From Thioclava sp. ES.031 (GTDB taxonomy: Bacteria; Pseudomonadota; Alphaproteobacteria; Rhodobacterales; Rhodobacteraceae), in assembly GCF_002563775.1 (NCBI RefSeq), contig NZ_PDJO01000001.1:1-64000 (forward strand): a stretch of 64,000 bases of DNA, in the 5' to 3' direction. Under the pieces are notes generated by a model. That model was not told where the DNA came from, ran no database searches, and worked only from the letters and a program-made list of their open reading frames with translations. The first letter of the stretch is position 1; the number at the start of each line of letters is the position of its first letter. Below, one piece after another: positions 45,933 to 54,863 of the stretch. Position numbers and translations under genes: made by a program.

Positions 45933-46919
45933 TTATGTCTTGCGAAGATTCTTCGCGGAAGCTTTGATGTCGTCATATTGGCCACCGGGACGGAAGCGCC
46001 ACAGGTAACCGGGCATCACAGCTTCCATTGCCATAGGCTGAATTCCGAGATCGGCAAAGCCTTTGGCGCCCTCGGACACGACATTGTCAGCCTGCAGGTT
46101 CTTAACCTGATCGCGCGTGAGGATGCGGTTCGTGAACAGCCCGCCGGTGACCGCCTGACCCAGATCGAAGACGCCGCCGAGGATGCTCGCGATCCAGCGC
46201 GGCAGCGACAGCACGAGACGGCGGCGGTGAATCACCGTCAGCATCTGCTTCATCAGGTCGTGGAAGGTCTCCACATCCGGCCCGCCGAGTTCATAGGTGC
46301 CGGGCGAGACTTCCCCATCCGCCGCCATCACGGCGACCTTCGCGACATCATCGACGAAGACCGGCTGGAATTTCGTGTGGCCACCCGTGATCGGAAGGAT
46401 CGGGGTGAAGCGCGACATCGAGGCGAATTTGTTGAAGAACCCGTCCTCGTTGCCGAAAATGATCGAGGGGCGCAGGATCACGGCCTGCGGATAGGCATCC
46501 AGCACCGCCTTCTCGCCTGCAGCCTTGGTGCGGGCATATTCGCTCTCGCTGTCGGGATTGGCGCCGATGGCCGAGATCTGCACCAGTTTCGGCACATCCA
46601 TCTCTGCGGCGATCCGCGCCACGCGGCCCGCACCTTCGGCTTGCACGGCGCCGAACTTGTTTTTGCCTTCGTTGACGAGAATACCGACGCAGTTGATCAC
46701 CGCATCCGCGCCCTGCATTGCCGCGCGCACGCTGGCATCGTCGCGAATATTGCAGAAGACCGGCTCGACTTGCCCGACCGCACCATAGGGTTTGACGAAA
46801 AGCGCCTCGTTCGGACGCCGGACCGCAACGCGAATCCGCCAACCGTCCTTTGCCATGCGCTGCGCGATATAGCGCCCGACGAACCCCGAACCGCCGTAGA
46901 TCGTAACCAGCTTGGACAT
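45933..46919 (-). CDS. NDUFA9-like NAD(P)-binding protein (complex I associated)
   Basis: An atypical short-chain dehydrogenase of 328 residues. The NAD(P) turn is [38 protein letters not shown] and [19 protein letters not shown] are typical of the NDUFA9 group that accompanies respiratory complex I in alphaproteobacteria and mitochondria. The ATG at 46919 is chosen. The frame continues upstream through the reverse complement of tRNA-Leu, which is spurious. It precedes uppP with a 50-base gap. Confidence 0.87.
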   Translation of the reverse strand: MSKLVTIYGGSGFVGRYIAQRMAKDGWRIRVAVRRPNEALFVKPYGAVGQVEPVFCNIRDDASVRAAMQGADAVINCVGILVNEGKNKFGAVQAEGAGRVARIAAEMDVPKLVQISAIGANPDSESEYARTKAAGEKAVLDAYPQAVILRPSIIFGNEDGFFNKFASMSRFTPILPITGGHTKFQPVFVDDVAKVAVMAADGEVSPGTYELGGPDVETFHDLMKQMLTVIHRRRLVLSLPRWIASILGGVFDLGQAVTGGLFTNRILTRDQVKNLQADNVVSEGAKGFADLGIQPMAMEAVMPGYLWRFRPGGQYDDIKASAKNLRKT

Positions 46920-47079
46920 GGGCAGAGGCCTTTCCTTGCAAGAATTTCGTTCTTTGATTACCGCCTCGCCCCCGCGGGAACAAGGCCAAAGACCCGAAGA
47001 GTCGAAGCTTGCGAATTTTTCGTGTCGATCCCCGTTGACAGTCCCAGCGCCGCTCTGTATCTCGCGCTCCACGACACCT

Positions 47080-47164
47080 GCCCAGGTGGCGGAATTGGTA
47101 GACGCGCACGGTTCAGGTCCGTGTGCCGCAAGGCGTGGAGGTTCGAGTCCTCTCCTGGGCACCA
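47080..47164 (+). tRNA. tRNA-Leu(CAG)
   Basis: A class-II tRNA of 85 bases with CCA encoded. The acceptor stem is GCCCAGG/CCTGGGC. The anticodon stem-loop CACGG-TTCAGGT-CCGTG gives anticodon CAG, reading CTG, probably the commonest Leu codon in this high-GC genome. A short variable arm and a standard T arm (GGAGGTTCGAGTCCTC) are present. Confidence 0.97.
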
Positions 47165-47170
47165 TTACTC

Positions 47171-47208
47171 AAAAAGTCGCGCAACTCATCCGGGTTGCGC
47201 GACTTTTT
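47171..47208 (+). terminator. Strong bidirectional terminator after tRNA-Leu
   Basis: Perfect 15-bp stem AAAAAGTCGCGCAAC / GTTGCGCGACTTTTT with an eight-base loop, six bases after the tRNA. T runs exist on both strands, so it can also stop transcription from the rpiR side. Confidence 0.92.
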
Positions 47209-47254
47209 CGTTTCCGGGCTGAGCGTTTTCGCGCAGGGACGCGCGCGCTGCGGC

Positions 47255-48133
47255 TTATTTCCTGCGGAAGAAGCGCGCGCGGTCGTAAAGCGCCTCGAGC
47301 CGCGCCATCCGGGCCGAGGTTTCTTCCCAGGTCAGCGACTGAATCGCCGCCATGAGCGTTTCCACGAGAACCTGAATCGCGACCGTCGAATCCCACGCCG
47401 AGGGCGCTTCGATCTGCGCCGAGAAGCGATAGCGCGCATGGGCCGCGGCGGGCGAGACCCAAGGGTCGGTGATCAGCACCACTTCCGCGCCCTGCTCGAC
47501 CGCCATCTCCACCAGTTGCAGCACGCTCGATTCGTAGCGGCGAATGTCGAAAACCAAGAGCACGTCGCCCTTCTGCATCTCCAGAAGCGCGGGCGGCCAG
47601 CTGTTCGATAGCGGCTCGAGCAGCTCGACGCCGGGGCGGATCACTTTCATATGCGCCACGAAATAGGCCGCGATCGGGCCGGTGATCCGGCCCCCGGTCG
47701 CGAAAATGCGGCGTTTCGGATCGGCCATCAGCGCGGCGGTGGCGTCGAACTCGGCATGGTCGATCTGCTTAAGCGTCGCCTGCAGATTGCCCAGAACCGT
47801 ATCGGCGAAGCGGTTGATCATATGGGTGTCGGGCGCATCCCCCGCCCAGCGATCGTGTTTGACCAGCGGCGAGACAAGCTGCGCCTCCAACTCGTCGCGC
47901 ACCGCCTGCTGCAGCCCCGGATAGCCGCCATAGCCCATCTTCTGCGCCAATCGCACCACGGTGGGAGAAGACACTTCGGCCGCCCGCGCCAGTTGCGCCA
48001 CCGACCCCAGAAGCGCCATCGGATAGTGGCGCAGGATATGTCCGGCGAGTTGCTTCTCGGTCCGGGTCATCTCTTCGATGCCCGTCCGGAGCCTGTCTTC
48101 GATGCTTTGCGTCGCTGCTGACAAATCGGGCAC
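47255..48133 (-). CDS. RpiR/MurR-family transcriptional regulator
   Basis: An N-terminal winged helix-turn-helix (EKQLAGHILRHYPMALLGSV to SSPTVVRLAQKMGYGGYPGL, about residues 30-90) is followed by a SIS domain that binds a phosphosugar or similar ligand (RRIFATGGRITGPIAAYFVA, DVLLVFDIRRYESSV). The GTG at 48133 gives 292 residues; the ATG near residue 23 is another possibility. It diverges from the hydrolase-TRAP operon, the usual arrangement of a local regulator. In this group of loci the ligand is often a pathway intermediate, unknown here. Confidence 0.87.
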   Translation of the reverse strand: MPDLSAATQSIEDRLRTGIEEMTRTEKQLAGHILRHYPMALLGSVAQLARAAEVSSPTVVRLAQKMGYGGYPGLQQAVRDELEAQLVSPLVKHDRWAGDAPDTHMINRFADTVLGNLQATLKQIDHAEFDATAALMADPKRRIFATGGRITGPIAAYFVAHMKVIRPGVELLEPLSNSWPPALLEMQKGDVLLVFDIRRYESSVLQLVEMAVEQGAEVVLITDPWVSPAAAHARYRFSAQIEAPSAWDSTVAIQVLVETLMAAIQSLTWEETSARMARLEALYDRARFFRRK

Positions 48134-48270
48134 CCCCGTGCGAATCAAGTTAGAAATGATTGTAACAGAATTTTCTTCTCTGAAATTTTCTTGACAGATG
48201 CGACATGGCGGAGCGAGCCTGACCGCAGGACGCGACGTAGAATCGCGCCGCTCAACAGAGAGGGACCGAT
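48134..48270. promoter_or_regulatory. rpiR / hydrolase divergent promoter region
   Basis: An AT-rich gap. TTGTAACAGAATTTT at 48160-48174 recurs nearly unchanged (14 of 15, opposite strand) in front of the ABC operon at 56114-56128. Repeats of the type GAATTTTC / GAAATTTTC stand at 48169-48176 and 48182-48190. These are candidates for RpiR binding. A TTGACA-like -35 is at 48191-48196. Confidence 0.5.
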
Positions 48271-49041
48271 TTGAACAGCGCGCATGTAGCGGTGGAAATC
48301 GAAGGCGCGGATCGACCGGGTGAGGTCGTTCTGGTCTGCGAACATGCGTCGAATGTTTTTCCGGCGCCTTGGGGCGATCTGGGTCTGACCCCCGATCAGC
48401 GCGAGGCGCATATCGCTTGGGATCCCGGCGCGCTGGGCCTTGCGCGCGGTCTGGCGGCAAAACTGCACGCGCCGCTGGTCGCGGCCCGCCAGTCGCGCTT
48501 GATCTACGATCTCAACCGCCCGCCGCATCATCCGGGCGCAATGCCCGTGACCTCCGAGATTCACGACATTCCCGGCAATGCGGAGCTTTCGCCCGAGGAT
48601 CGCAGCGCCCGCACCGAGGCGCTTTACCTGCCGTTCCACGCCGCGCTGCGCGGTCTCATCGCCGAGCGGTTGGCACGCGGCAGGCCGACGACGCTGATCA
48701 CCGTGCATTCCTTCACGCCGATCTGGTTCGGCAAGCCGCGCGCGGTCGAGCTCGGCGTGATTCACGATTCCGATCCGAGCCTGGCCGAGGCGGTCCTCGA
48801 TGAAGCCCGCCGTGTGACCCAGCTCGATGCGCGTCTTAACGAACCTTACTCCGGCGCGGATGGCGTCTGTCATACGCTCGCGCTGCACGCCACGCCGATG
48901 GGGCTGCCGAATGTCATGCTGGAGCTGCGCAACGATCTGATCGCCGATCCCGCCGCGCAAGAGGCGATGGCCGCGACGCTTGCCCCGGTGCTGCAAGCCG
49001 CGCTGTCGCAGATCACCGCAAATAACGGGGAGGCCGCCTGA
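48271..49041 (+). CDS. N-formylglutamate-amidohydrolase-like hydrolase
   Basis: PF05013-type metal hydrolase of 256 residues. Motifs are CEHASNVFPAPWGDLGLTPD, HIAWDPGALGLARGLA, LIYDLNRPPH and TVHSFTPIWFG. The start is TTG at 48271, following AGAGAGGG. Known members cleave N-formylglutamate in histidine breakdown, but no other hut gene is nearby. In this context a role on another N-acyl or glutamyl compound is likely; that is inference. Its stop shares one base with the dctQ ATG. Confidence 0.85.
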   Translation: MNSAHVAVEIEGADRPGEVVLVCEHASNVFPAPWGDLGLTPDQREAHIAWDPGALGLARGLAAKLHAPLVAARQSRLIYDLNRPPHHPGAMPVTSEIHDIPGNAELSPEDRSARTEALYLPFHAALRGLIAERLARGRPTTLITVHSFTPIWFGKPRAVELGVIHDSDPSLAEAVLDEARRVTQLDARLNEPYSGADGVCHTLALHATPMGLPNVMLELRNDLIADPAAQEAMAATLAPVLQAALSQITANNGEAA

Positions 49042-49547
49042 TGCCGCGCTGGAGTGTCGCCTATGTCCGCCTGATCGAAGCGTTCAACCGCCGCTTGGGC
49101 AAAGTGGCGATGTATCTGCTCTACGTGATGATGGCGATCATGCTGTTCTCTTCGGTGACGAAGATCTTCGAGATTCCCGCGCTCTGGACGCTCGAAATGG
49201 CGCAGTTCACGCTGGTTGCCTATTACATGCTCGGCGCGCCGTGGACGCTGCAGGGCGACACGAACGTGCGGATGGACCTGCTGTATTCCCGCTGGTCGCC
49301 GAAAGGGCAGGCCTGGTGGGATGCCTTCACCGTTTTCGCGCTGATGTTCTACCTCGGGATCATGGTCTACTCGGCCTTCGATTCCACGGTCTATTCCTTC
49401 GAATATAACGAGCGGAACCCGACCGCGTGGCGCCCGGTGCTGTGGCCGATCAAGGTCATCATCACCTCGGGCTTCGCGCTTCTGTTCCTGCAGGCCGTGG
49501 CGCTTCTGATCCGCGATGTCGCGACTATTCGCGGAGAGGAAATCTGA
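49041..49547 (+). CDS. TRAP transporter small membrane subunit DctQ
   Basis: Four predicted membrane helices in 168 residues (MYLLYVMMAIMLFSSVTKIF, FTLVAYYMLGAPWTL, FTVFALMFYLGIMVYSAF, IKVIITSGFALLFLQAVALL) and the DctQ fold. It begins MPRWSVAYVRLIEAFNRRLG. The ATG overlaps the hydrolase stop and the stop shares one base with the dctM ATG. It supports the large membrane component of a Na+- or H+-driven uptake system using a periplasmic binding protein. Confidence 0.92.
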   Translation: MPRWSVAYVRLIEAFNRRLGKVAMYLLYVMMAIMLFSSVTKIFEIPALWTLEMAQFTLVAYYMLGAPWTLQGDTNVRMDLLYSRWSPKGQAWWDAFTVFALMFYLGIMVYSAFDSTVYSFEYNERNPTAWRPVLWPIKVIITSGFALLFLQAVALLIRDVATIRGEEI

Positions 49548-50872
49548 TGGATCACAATACCATCGCCCTTTTGATGTTCTCGACGATGCTGCTGATGATG
49601 CTGACCGGTCAGCGCGTCTTCGGCGCGATCGGCTTCGTCGCGGTCGTCGCGGCGTTCTGGCTCTGGGGGCCGGGCGGCACGCAGATGGGCTTCGGCTCGG
49701 TGATGAAGCTGATGAAATGGACGCCGCTGCTGACGCTGCCGATGTTCGTCTACATGGGCTACGTGATGTCCGAGAGCCGTCTGGCCGAAGACCTCTATCG
49801 CATGTTCCACGTCTGGTTCGGGCCCTTACCTGGGGGGCTCGCCATCGGGACGATCATGCTGATGGTGATGATCTCGGTGATGAACGGGCTGTCGGTCGCT
49901 GGCATGGCGATCGGGGCAACGATCGCGCTGCCGGAACTGCTGCGCCGGAACTACGACAAGCTGATGATCTCGGGGGTGATTCAGGCCGGGTCGTCCTTGG
50001 GCATCCTGATCCCGCCTTCGGTCGTGCTGGTGCTGTTCTCGCTGATCGCGCGGCAGCCGGTGTCGGAACTCTGGCTGGCGGGCGCGGTGCCGGGGCTGCT
50101 GATGGCCACGCTTTTCGTCGCCTATATCGTGATCCGCTGCAAACTGAACCCGGACCTTGCACCGCCGATGGATGCGGAAGAGCGCGCCGCGATCACCATG
50201 CGCGAGAAGCTGCGCCTGCTGCGCGCGGGCCTGATGCCGGTCTTCATCTTCGTTGCGATGATGGTGCCTTTTCTCAAAGGCTGGGCGAGCCTGACCGAAG
50301 CCTCGGTGATCGGCGCGCTGGCGGCTGTCTTCGCGGCGGCGATCAAGCGGCGTTTCACCTGGCAAGTGTTTCAGGTCGCGACCGAGAACACGCTCAAGAT
50401 CACTGTGATGTTCATGCTGATCATCACCGCGGCGCTGTCCTTCGGGGCCGTGTTCGACGGTCTGGGCGCGGGCCGCGCGATTGAGGATTTCTTCACCGAC
50501 AGCCTCGGCCTCGGCCCGTGGCAGATCCTGATCCTGATGCAACTGAGCTTCCTCGTGATGGGGATGTTCCTCGACGACACGGCGATGCTGGTGATCGTGG
50601 CCCCGGTCTATGTCTCGCTCGCCCGGCATCTGGGCTTCGACATGATCTGGTATGGTGTCCTTTATACCATCACCTGTCAGGTTGCCTATCTGACACCCCC
50701 CTTCGGTTATAATCTGTTCCTGATGAAGGCGATGGCGCCGAAGGATTTCACCCTGCCGGTGATCTACGCCTCGGTGATCCCCTTCGTGGGCGTAATGGTT
50801 CTGACGCTAATTCTCGTGATGATCTTTCCGCAGCTGGCGCTCTGGCTGCCGCATGCGGTGCTTGGAAGATAA
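49547..50872 (+). CDS. TRAP transporter large membrane subunit DctM
   Basis: An ion-coupled transport subunit of 441 residues with about a dozen helices. Motifs are MFVYMGYVMSESRLAEDLYR, GGLAIGTIMLMVMISVMNGL and QAGSSLGILIPPSVVLVLF, plus the C-terminal CQVAYLTPPFGYNLFLMKAM. A GGAGAGGAAATC site precedes the ATG. It is coupled to dctQ. A small CCCGG/CCGGG hairpin separates it from dctP. Confidence 0.94.
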   Translation: MDHNTIALLMFSTMLLMMLTGQRVFGAIGFVAVVAAFWLWGPGGTQMGFGSVMKLMKWTPLLTLPMFVYMGYVMSESRLAEDLYRMFHVWFGPLPGGLAIGTIMLMVMISVMNGLSVAGMAIGATIALPELLRRNYDKLMISGVIQAGSSLGILIPPSVVLVLFSLIARQPVSELWLAGAVPGLLMATLFVAYIVIRCKLNPDLAPPMDAEERAAITMREKLRLLRAGLMPVFIFVAMMVPFLKGWASLTEASVIGALAAVFAAAIKRRFTWQVFQVATENTLKITVMFMLIITAALSFGAVFDGLGAGRAIEDFFTDSLGLGPWQILILMQLSFLVMGMFLDDTAMLVIVAPVYVSLARHLGFDMIWYGVLYTITCQVAYLTPPFGYNLFLMKAMAPKDFTLPVIYASVIPFVGVMVLTLILVMIFPQLALWLPHAVLGR

Positions 50873-50878
50873 CCATAA

Positions 50879-50893
50879 CCCGGAAAAACCGGG
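50879..50893 (+). other. Small hairpin between dctM and dctP
   Basis: CCCGG-AAAAA-CCGGG, just before the dctP ribosome-binding site. It may shield the dctP message from decay. Confidence 0.5.
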
Positions 50894-50917
50894 ATCAACC
50901 AACAAGGAGAGAGAGTG

Positions 50918-51955
50918 ATGACGACAAGAAGACAGTTCCTCACCACCGGTGCGGTGGGTGCGGCTGCGGCGGGCCTTGCGGCCCCGGCCGTCGCGCAGAC
51001 CACACCGATCAAGTGGCGTATGCAGACCTATGCCGGCCCCGCGCTGGCCGAACAGGTCGTGGACAATTGCATCAAGACCTTCAACGAAATCGCCGATGGC
51101 GAGATGGAGATCGAACTTTACTACGCCGACCAGCTGGTGCCGACCTCCGAGCTGTTCCGCGCAATGCAGTCGGGCACGATCGACGCCGTGCAATCCGACG
51201 ATGACTCGATGGCCTCGCCCACCGAAGTCACCGTCTTCGGCGGCTATTTCCCCTTCGGTCTGCGCTACTCGCTCGACGTGCCGACGCTGTTCAACGAATG
51301 GGGTCTCAACGAGATCTGGGACGAGCAGTATTCGGCCGTCGGCGTGAAGCACATCTCGGCGGGCTCGTGGGATCCGTGCAACTTCGCCATGAAAGAGCCG
51401 GTGAAGTCGCTCGATGATCTCAACGGCAAGCGGGTCTTCACCTTCCCGACCGCCGGGCGCTTCCTCGCGCAATTCGGCGTCGTGCCGGTGACGATCCCGT
51501 GGGAAGACGTGGAAGTCGCGCTGCAGACCGGCGAGCTGGACGGCGTCGCATGGTCGGGCATCACCGAGGATTACACCTCGGGCTGGGGCAAGAACGCGCC
51601 CTATTTCCTGACCAACAACATCTCGGGCGCGTGGATCGGCCACTTCTTCGCCAACATGGATCGCTGGAACGAAGTGCCGGACCGTCTGAAGACGCTGATG
51701 AAGACCTGCTTCGACCAATCGCATTACCACCGCCAGTACTGGTACTGGTCGGGCGAGGCGAAGCTGCGCGTCGAAGGCACCGAGATGGAGCTGACGACCA
51801 TTCCGGACGCCGAGTGGCAGAAGGTCGAAGACGCCGCCCACAAGTTCTGGGACGAGATCGCGGCCGAGAGCGAATTGAAGGCCAAGGTCGTCGACATCTT
51901 CAAGAAATACAACGCGACGATGGCGAAGGCAGGCCCGCCCTATCGCTGCGGCTAA
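50918..51955 (+). CDS. TRAP transporter substrate-binding protein DctP
   Basis: A periplasmic binding protein with a Tat signal (MTTRRQFLTTGAVGAAAAGL, twin Arg at residues 4-5, cleavage after AVA). 345 residues. The DctP fold shows WRMQTYAGPALAEQVVDNCI, ADGEMEIELYYADQLVPTSE and QTGELDGVAWSGITEDYTSG. A strong AAGGAGAG site precedes the ATG. Ligand unknown; the mature sequence resembles binding proteins for organic acids. It lies between dctM and the glutamine-synthetase-like gene. Confidence 0.92.
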   Translation: MTTRRQFLTTGAVGAAAAGLAAPAVAQTTPIKWRMQTYAGPALAEQVVDNCIKTFNEIADGEMEIELYYADQLVPTSELFRAMQSGTIDAVQSDDDSMASPTEVTVFGGYFPFGLRYSLDVPTLFNEWGLNEIWDEQYSAVGVKHISAGSWDPCNFAMKEPVKSLDDLNGKRVFTFPTAGRFLAQFGVVPVTIPWEDVEVALQTGELDGVAWSGITEDYTSGWGKNAPYFLTNNISGAWIGHFFANMDRWNEVPDRLKTLMKTCFDQSHYHRQYWYWSGEAKLRVEGTEMELTTIPDAEWQKVEDAAHKFWDEIAAESELKAKVVDIFKKYNATMAKAGPPYRCG

Positions 51956-51963
51956 GCAAAGCG

Positions 51964-51985
51964 GGGGCGGCGGAAACGCTGCCCC
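51964..51985 (+). other. Hairpin with GAAA tetraloop after dctP
   Basis: A 9-bp stem closing a GAAA loop, eight bases after the dctP stop. It could end part of the transcript or protect the dctP mRNA 3' end. No T tract follows. Confidence 0.55.
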
Positions 51986-52019
51986 TACGACGCAACATTT
52001 GCCCTCTTGTGGGGCCCCG

Positions 52020-52044
52020 CACCGCGCGGCAATCTCGCGCGGTG
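52020..52044 (+). other. Perfect 9-bp hairpin upstream of the glutamine-synthetase-like gene
   Basis: CACCGCGCG (52020-52028) pairs with CGCGCGGTG (52036-52044). It ends 21 bases before the ATG, upstream of the GGAGG site. Confidence 0.55.
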
Positions 52045-52065
52045 ATCTTGATCCCGGAGGAACTC

Positions 52066-53430
52066 ATGTCGCGCAAATTATCGTTCGACGCGCTCAAGAA
52101 ATCGGTCAATGCAGGCGAGGTCGATACGGTCATCGCAGCCCTTGTGGATATGCAGGGACGGCTTCAGGGCAAGCGGTTCCACGCGGCGCATTTCATCGAC
52201 AGCGCATGGGAAGAGACCCATTGCTGCAACTACCTGCTGGCGACCGACATGGAGATGGTCACCGTGCCGGGCTATGACGCGTCCAGCTGGGAGCGCGGCT
52301 ACGGCGATTACGTGATGAAGCCCGACATGGAGACGCTGCGGCTGATCCCGTGGGTTCCGGGCACGGCGCTGGTGATCTGCGATCTGCTCGATCATCACAG
52401 CCACGAGCCGATCCCCCATTCGCCGCGCCAGATGCTGAAATCGCAGCTCAAGCGCGCCAAGGACATGGGCTTTGAAGTGATGATGGCGACCGAGCTGGAA
52501 TTCTTCCTGTTCGAGGAAAGCTATCCGCAGCTTTTCGACGCGGGCTATCCCGATCCGACCCCGGTCGCGCGCTACAATGTCGACTATTCGCTGATGGGCA
52601 ATTCGCGCGCCGAACCGGCGATGCGGGCGATGCGCAACGCGCTTTATGCGGCGGGCGTGCCGGTCGAATGCTCCAAGGGCGAGGCCGAATGCGGTCAGGA
52701 AGAGCTGAACGTGAAATATGCGGGCGGGCTTCAGACCGCCGACATGCATGTGCTGGTCAAGCAATGCGCCAAGGAAGTCGCGCAGTCCCACGGGCTCTCG
52801 GCGACCTTCATGGCGAAATACCACACTGACAAGGCGGGCTCGTCGAGCCATGTGCACCAGTCGCTCTGGAAGGGCGGCAAACCTGCCTTCTTCGACAAGG
52901 ACGCGCCGAATGGCATGTCCGAACTGATGCACCAGTTCCTCGCCGGTCAGCTGACCCATGCGCGTGAGATCACCTATTTCCTCGCGCCCTATACCAACAG
53001 CTACAAGCGCTTCTGCGAGGGGCTTTTCGCGCCGACGAAAGCGGTCTGGTCTTTGGACAACCGCACGGCGGGCTTCCGCATCTGCGGCGAGGGCACGAAA
53101 TCCATCCGCGTCGAATGCCGCATCGGCGGGGCCGACCTGAACCCCTATCTCGCCTGCGCGTCGCTTCTCGCGGCGGGGCTCGCCGGGATCGAGGGCGAGA
53201 TGGACCCGGGCCCGGAAGCCGCGGGCGACATCTACAAGGCGGGCGAAGTGACCGAGGTGCCGAAATCGCTGACCGAGGCGCTGGGCGCTCTGGAAGGTTC
53301 GGACATGCTCAAATCCGCCTTCGGCGAGGACGTGATGGCCCATTACGTGCGCGCCGCCCGCTGGGAAATCGAAGAACAGAACCGAGTTGTGACCGACTGG
53401 GAGCGGATGCGCGGTTTCGAACGCGCCTGA
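52066..53430 (+). CDS. Glutamine-synthetase-like ligase (possible gamma-glutamyl-amine/amino-alcohol ligase)
   Basis: An enzyme of the GS fold, 454 residues. The beta-grasp part is VIAALVDMQGRLQGKRF. Catalytic-domain motifs are ATELEFFLFEE, GSSSHVHQSLW (in place of GSGMHxHxSL), NRTAGFRICGEG and RVECRIGGADLNPYLA. The Tyr adenylylation loop of GlnA is absent, so it is probably not nitrogen-regulated glutamine synthetase. Relatives such as PuuA and IpuC join glutamate to an amine. Here it is followed by an aldehyde dehydrogenase and an iron-type alcohol dehydrogenase. A perfect GGAGGAACTC site precedes the ATG. Substrate not known. Confidence 0.87.
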   Translation: MSRKLSFDALKKSVNAGEVDTVIAALVDMQGRLQGKRFHAAHFIDSAWEETHCCNYLLATDMEMVTVPGYDASSWERGYGDYVMKPDMETLRLIPWVPGTALVICDLLDHHSHEPIPHSPRQMLKSQLKRAKDMGFEVMMATELEFFLFEESYPQLFDAGYPDPTPVARYNVDYSLMGNSRAEPAMRAMRNALYAAGVPVECSKGEAECGQEELNVKYAGGLQTADMHVLVKQCAKEVAQSHGLSATFMAKYHTDKAGSSSHVHQSLWKGGKPAFFDKDAPNGMSELMHQFLAGQLTHAREITYFLAPYTNSYKRFCEGLFAPTKAVWSLDNRTAGFRICGEGTKSIRVECRIGGADLNPYLACASLLAAGLAGIEGEMDPGPEAAGDIYKAGEVTEVPKSLTEALGALEGSDMLKSAFGEDVMAHYVRAARWEIEEQNRVVTDWERMRGFERA

Positions 53431-53444
53431 GTTTTGACAGACCC

Positions 53445-53463
53445 GCGGGGCCCTACACCCCGC
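53445..53463 (+). other. Hairpin before the aldehyde dehydrogenase start
   Basis: GCGGGG (53445-53450) pairs with CCCCGC (53458-53463), immediately before AAGGAG. It may modulate translation or message stability. Confidence 0.45.
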
Positions 53464-53471
53464 AAGGAGAC

Positions 53472-54863
53472 ATGATGACCAAGACCCTGAAATGTATCTC
53501 GCCCGTCGACGGGCAGGTCTATGCCGAACGCGACGCGCTGAGCGCCTCCGACGCGCAGGCACTGGCAGCAGGCCTTCGCGCCGCGCAGCCCGCATGGGCC
53601 GAGCGCCCGCTGTCCGAGCGTATCGCGCTCGTCGAGGCGGGCATCGCCAAGCTCAACGAGATGAAGGATCTCGTGATCGAGGAGCTCGCGTGGCAGATGG
53701 GCCGCCCGACCCGCTATGGCGGCGAATTCGGCGGCATGAACGAGCGCGCGGGCTACATGGCCTCGATCGCCGAAGAGGCGCTGGCCCCGATGGTGGTCGA
53801 GCAGAGCGACAGCTTCCTGCGCCAGATCGCGCGCGAGCCGGTCGGCGTCGTCTTCATCATCGCGCCGTGGAACTACCCCTATATGACGGTGATCAACTCG
53901 CTGGTCCCGGCCCTGATCGCGGGCAACACGGTGATGTTGAAGCACGCGACGCAGACCATGCTGGTGGGCGAGCGCATCGCCGAAGCCTTCCACGCGGCGG
54001 GCGTGCCGCAGGACGTGTTCCAGAACGTCTACCTGACGCATGAGGTGTCGGAAGAGCTGATGGGCGCGAAGGCGTTCGATTTCGTCAACTTCACCGGCTC
54101 GGTCGGTGGCGGCCGCGCGGTGGAGCGCGCGCTGGCAGGCACCTTCACCGGGCTGGGCCTCGAACTGGGCGGCAAGGATCCGGGCTATGTCGCGGCGGAT
54201 GCCGATCTGGACGCGGCGGTCGACGGGCTGATGGATGGCGCGCTGTTCAACGCGGGCCAGTGCTGCTGCGGGATCGAGCGGATCTACGTCCATGCCAGCC
54301 TCTACGACGCCTTCGTGGAAAAGGCCGCCGCTTGGGCGAGCAAGCTGACCCTCGGCAATCCGTTCGAGCCGGAAACGACGCTGGGCCCGATGGCGAACAA
54401 GCGTTTCGCCGAAGTGGTGCGTGGCCAGATCGAGGATGCGATCACCGATGGCGCGAAGCCGTTGCTCGACCCCGAGCTGTTCCCGGCAGACGATGGTGGC
54501 GCCTATCTCGCGCCGCAGATCCTCGTCGACGTGAACCACGAGATGCGCGTGATGCGCGAGGAAAGCTTCGGTCCCGTCGTCGGCATCATGCCGGTGAAGG
54601 ATGACGAGGAAGCGATCGCCGCGATGAACGATTGCGATTACGGGCTGACCTGTTCGATCTGGACCGCCGATCCCGCCCGCGCCGAGGCGATGGGCAAGCG
54701 GCTGCAGACCGGCACCGTCTTCATGAACCGCTGTGACTATCTCGACCCGGCGCTGTGCTGGACCGGCTGCAAGGAAACGGGCCGTGGCGGCTCGCTTTCG
54801 GTGCTGGGCTATCACGCGCTGACGCGTCCGAAATCCTACCATCTCAAGAAGGTGACGAAATGA
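53472..54863 (+). CDS. Aldehyde dehydrogenase (NAD(P)+)
   Basis: A 463-residue member of the aldehyde dehydrogenase superfamily. The N-terminal side has IIAPWNYPYMTVINSLVPAL. The catalytic Glu is in GLELGGKDPGYV and the catalytic Cys in FNAGQCCCGIERIYVH. The C-terminal EESFGPVVGIMPV and TGCKETGRGG are typical. The start is the ATG at 53472 or 53475, just behind AAGGAG. It probably oxidises the aldehyde made by the adjacent alcohol dehydrogenase. The stop overlaps the next ATG by four bases. Confidence 0.93.
   Translation: MMTKTLKCISPVDGQVYAERDALSASDAQALAAGLRAAQPAWAERPLSERIALVEAGIAKLNEMKDLVIEELAWQMGRPTRYGGEFGGMNERAGYMASIAEEALAPMVVEQSDSFLRQIAREPVGVVFIIAPWNYPYMTVINSLVPALIAGNTVMLKHATQTMLVGERIAEAFHAAGVPQDVFQNVYLTHEVSEELMGAKAFDFVNFTGSVGGGRAVERALAGTFTGLGLELGGKDPGYVAADADLDAAVDGLMDGALFNAGQCCCGIERIYVHASLYDAFVEKAAAWASKLTLGNPFEPETTLGPMANKRFAEVVRGQIEDAITDGAKPLLDPELFPADDGGAYLAPQILVDVNHEMRVMREESFGPVVGIMPVKDDEEAIAAMNDCDYGLTCSIWTADPARAEAMGKRLQTGTVFMNRCDYLDPALCWTGCKETGRGGSLSVLGYHALTRPKSYHLKKVTK

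Noticed and set aside
46920..47165. An N-terminal extension of the NDUFA9-like protein beginning [19 protein letters not shown]
   Set aside because: This is the antisense of tRNA-Leu, and the protein has a good start at 46919.
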